A DNA stretch of 64,000 bases. It comes from Gemmatimonadota bacterium (GTDB taxonomy: Bacteria > Latescibacterota > UBA2968 > UBA8231). Each line of letters begins with the position of its first letter. Within the stretch, counting starts at the first letter, position 1. Location: contig VXOR01000041.1 of the NCBI GenBank assembly GCA_009840005.1, positions 1-64,000 on the forward strand, written 5' to 3'. Made by a program: the position numbers and the translations under genes. Positions 63,401 through 64,000 of this stretch are shown piece by piece. The notes beneath the pieces were generated by a model. It worked only from the letters and a program-made list of their open reading frames with translations, did no database searches and was not told the origin of the DNA.

Positions 63401-64000
63401 TTTGCAAGGACATAGACACTGATAGGATAGTGCGATTATTCCGGTGTGCTCCGTTCAAACAGGACACATGGCGCTTGCTCGACCAATACGGCCAAGAAAT
63501 CCAAGATCGCTATTGGCAGAAAGTCGAACCACAATGGAATCGCGACAGTGAAGCGGAGTTGATCGAGATCATCGATCGTCTGCTCGAAGCACGGCGCCCT
63601 CGCGCTGCTTTCCAAACTGTGTGTTGGGATTGGCCCCAAATCGAGACATCGCGGCTGAAGCGTCTCCTTCGCGCCGTTGCGACCGTGGATGACGAGCCTG
63701 AGGATTGGTACCCTGACCTTTCGGAGGCGCTAGATTCGCTTGACGGCCGCACCGGCGTCAGCCCAGACGAAATGGCACAGCTTGAGTTCATGTTTATAAT
63801 GGCCCTTGAGCATAGCAAACATGGTATTCCCAATCTAGAGCGGCAGATTGCCGAGTCCCCAGCCCTCTTCGTTCAAGTGCTAGCTGTTGCGTTCAAACGT
63901 AAAGATCATGGACAGGACCCGCCCGAATGGCAGATTGAAGACCTTGAGCGCCGCGCCGAGCTGGCCTCCGCAGCCTACCGTCTTCTTAAGCGAGTTGGGC
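60409..64000 (+). CDS. Giant HigA-type HTH protein with a nuclease-like motif (3' end beyond window)
   Basis: The frame is open from ATG 60409 to the last base: at least 1197 residues with no stop. Residues about 8-75 are a HigA-type HTH domain (HPGAFIREHVIPAGMSVTDA, AAKRLGVGRPALSNLLNGKS). Residues about 145-190 carry GWDGWIEADAATPWIPEGKS followed by GWEFGTNKNPKRKAESDYTN: D151, E171 and nearby lysines spaced as in PD-(D/E)XK nucleases. From about residue 280 a region resembles STAND-type proteins but the P-loop place reads FVVAADSIDESLAFLA without GKS, and it is followed by long helical sequence (LARESGRSPTILRRRLSQI). This suggests a defence protein with nuclease effector and sensor region. 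Start supported by a GGAG site 9-12 bases before. Confidence 0.8.
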   Translation, partial: MSKKLEKPVHPGAFIREHVIPAGMSVTDAAKRLGVGRPALSNLLNGKSSLSPNMAVRLEKSFSVDRQELLDIQAAFDRYDRQGKEKRIAARTYVPSFLTIKAGQIEDWAEKNIDARHLLAVLLRKLIHSTGDELRQVDFPGYDNAERSGWDGWIEADAATPWIPEGKSGWEFGTNKNPKRKAESDYTNRASVPPDEKAECTFVFVTPRNWPGKTAWVRNKNSEGDWKAVRAFDASDLEQWLEESISAQMWLAEQLNMPVSGFETLGQCRQRWEEASKPKMTPTIFESSIIAYRERFKEWLEKPSEKPFVVAADSIDESLAFLACLFQDLATRSKDLAAVFKSAETLRTLADSSSPFIPIVGTEEAERELATIYRRLHCIIVRSRNAIDSEPDIALDLLNHETFEKALAEMGIESDRAEQLARESGRSPTILRRRLSQIDAIKKPPWAGDAEVAKSLIPMTLVGAWHAKSDADCEVVSTLADRPYKETEEDIARLRLFDDCPVWSVGKYRGVASKIDALFALKNYVTERNLDDFFSLARSVLSERDPALDLPENKRWTAGLRDHSAALREGICETLVILSVHGNNLFQERLGIDVEHRVSSLIRGLLTPLTLDKLISHNRDLPHYAEAAPNEFLRILEEDLRQAQPIVIGLLKPVESGLFSSPSRTGLLWALECLAWKHLGRVSPILAQLSGTVINDNLLNKPISSLYTTYCSWLPQTAASLEERMTALERLTKCFPDIGWQICIAQLQTSSSIIDSYRPRWRNDASGAGRRVTEREECDAFTRKALDLALAWPKHDQETLGDLVERLPVISKEDQTLVWDLIDTWADSETDEKAKAGLCERIRALVFTRRGRWHGLQAVTTDRARRAYEKLQPRNPVLRHTWLFAQHWVDPSPDEIEDENFDYTKHEEKIRTLRTKAMKEIWMQCGFEGVKVLLPRSNAPTAIGVSLYLNITTMNARTDFLRQCLSTTGDLERKVDGCIQGFLMSVGDDSLDALLSAVCKDIDTDRIVRLFRCAPFKQDTWRLLDQYGQEIQDRYWQKVEPQWNRDSEAELIEIIDRLLEARRPRAAFQTVCWDWPQIETSRLKRLLRAVATVDDEPEDWYPDLSEALDSLDGRTGVSPDEMAQLEFMFIMALEHSKHGIPNLERQIAESPALFVQVLAVAFKRKDHGQDPPEWQIEDLERRAELASAAYRLLKRVG

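Overview
The window looks like a chromosomal contig from an uncultured environmental bacterium with GC-rich core DNA. No rRNA, tRNA, ribosomal-protein or replication genes were seen, so placement rests on gene content only: four phytanoyl-CoA dioxygenase-like (PhyH) genes carrying five PhyH modules, two enolase-superfamily (MR/MLE) genes, several sugar-phosphate isomerase/epimerase-like genes, a Gfo/Idh/MocA dehydrogenase, a CE15 esterase and a GH99-like enzyme. That mixture is reminiscent of sponge- and sediment-associated candidate phyla such as Poribacteria or Latescibacterota, but this is an inference of low certainty.

Layout. 1-9.2 kb: plus-strand accessory genes (NadS-like antitoxin with a broken toxin, two tandem paralogous methyltransferases, a PhyH enzyme, an APH-like kinase, a tightly coupled aminotransferase/cysteine-hydrolase/deacetylase operon, a Nudix hydrolase, a HIT remnant, a third methyltransferase). 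9.2-15.4 kb: a large heparinase-like enzyme, an AT-rich HNH nuclease, a junction holding remnants of an EcoRII-type nuclease and of a second heparinase-like gene, then an acetyltransferase, a ceramidase-like membrane protein and a NIPSNAP protein. 15.6-22.7 kb: a four-gene operon (CocE-like hydrolase, hydantoinase A, hydantoinase B, N-acyl-D-amino-acid deacylase), probably for degrading N-acylated or cyclic amides. 22.8-31.2 kb: a minus-strand run with a GH99-like gene, a frameshifted Nudix gene, a PLP decarboxylase, a toroid protein, an MBL-like protein, a HAD protein, a PhyH enzyme, a 2'-5' RNA ligase gene split by an in-frame TAG, and an MR/MLE enzyme. 31.3-38.9 kb: sugar-acid type metabolism (tandem PhyH, epimerase, rhamnonate-dehydratase-like enzyme, CE15 esterase, barrel-like protein, PhyH). 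39-46.9 kb: arsC-like gene, purN, flippase, adenosine-deaminase-like enzyme, aldo/keto reductase, an orphan DNA methyltransferase, sat and an epimerase. 47-50.4 kb: an internally duplicated membrane protein with GMC and Gfo/Idh/MocA oxidoreductases.

50.4-64 kb is the most defence-like part: a three-gene DUF262 / DUF3696-type ATPase / orphan-protein module, ettA, a BrnT-BrnA toxin-antitoxin pair, a membrane-protein/XRE-regulator pair, a Uma2-type nuclease, a coiled-coil lipoprotein, and a giant open reading frame that leaves the window at base 64000. The last starts with a HigA-type DNA-binding domain, followed by a nuclease-like motif cluster and a long helical region with no Walker A motif. 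Its putative promoter carries a palindrome exactly between the -35 and -10 boxes. It and the DUF262 module are the best candidates for an undescribed system. Broken genes are frequent (toxin, HIT, EcoRII-C, heparinase copy, acetyltransferase start, Nudix, RNA ligase), which fits a plastic accessory genome.
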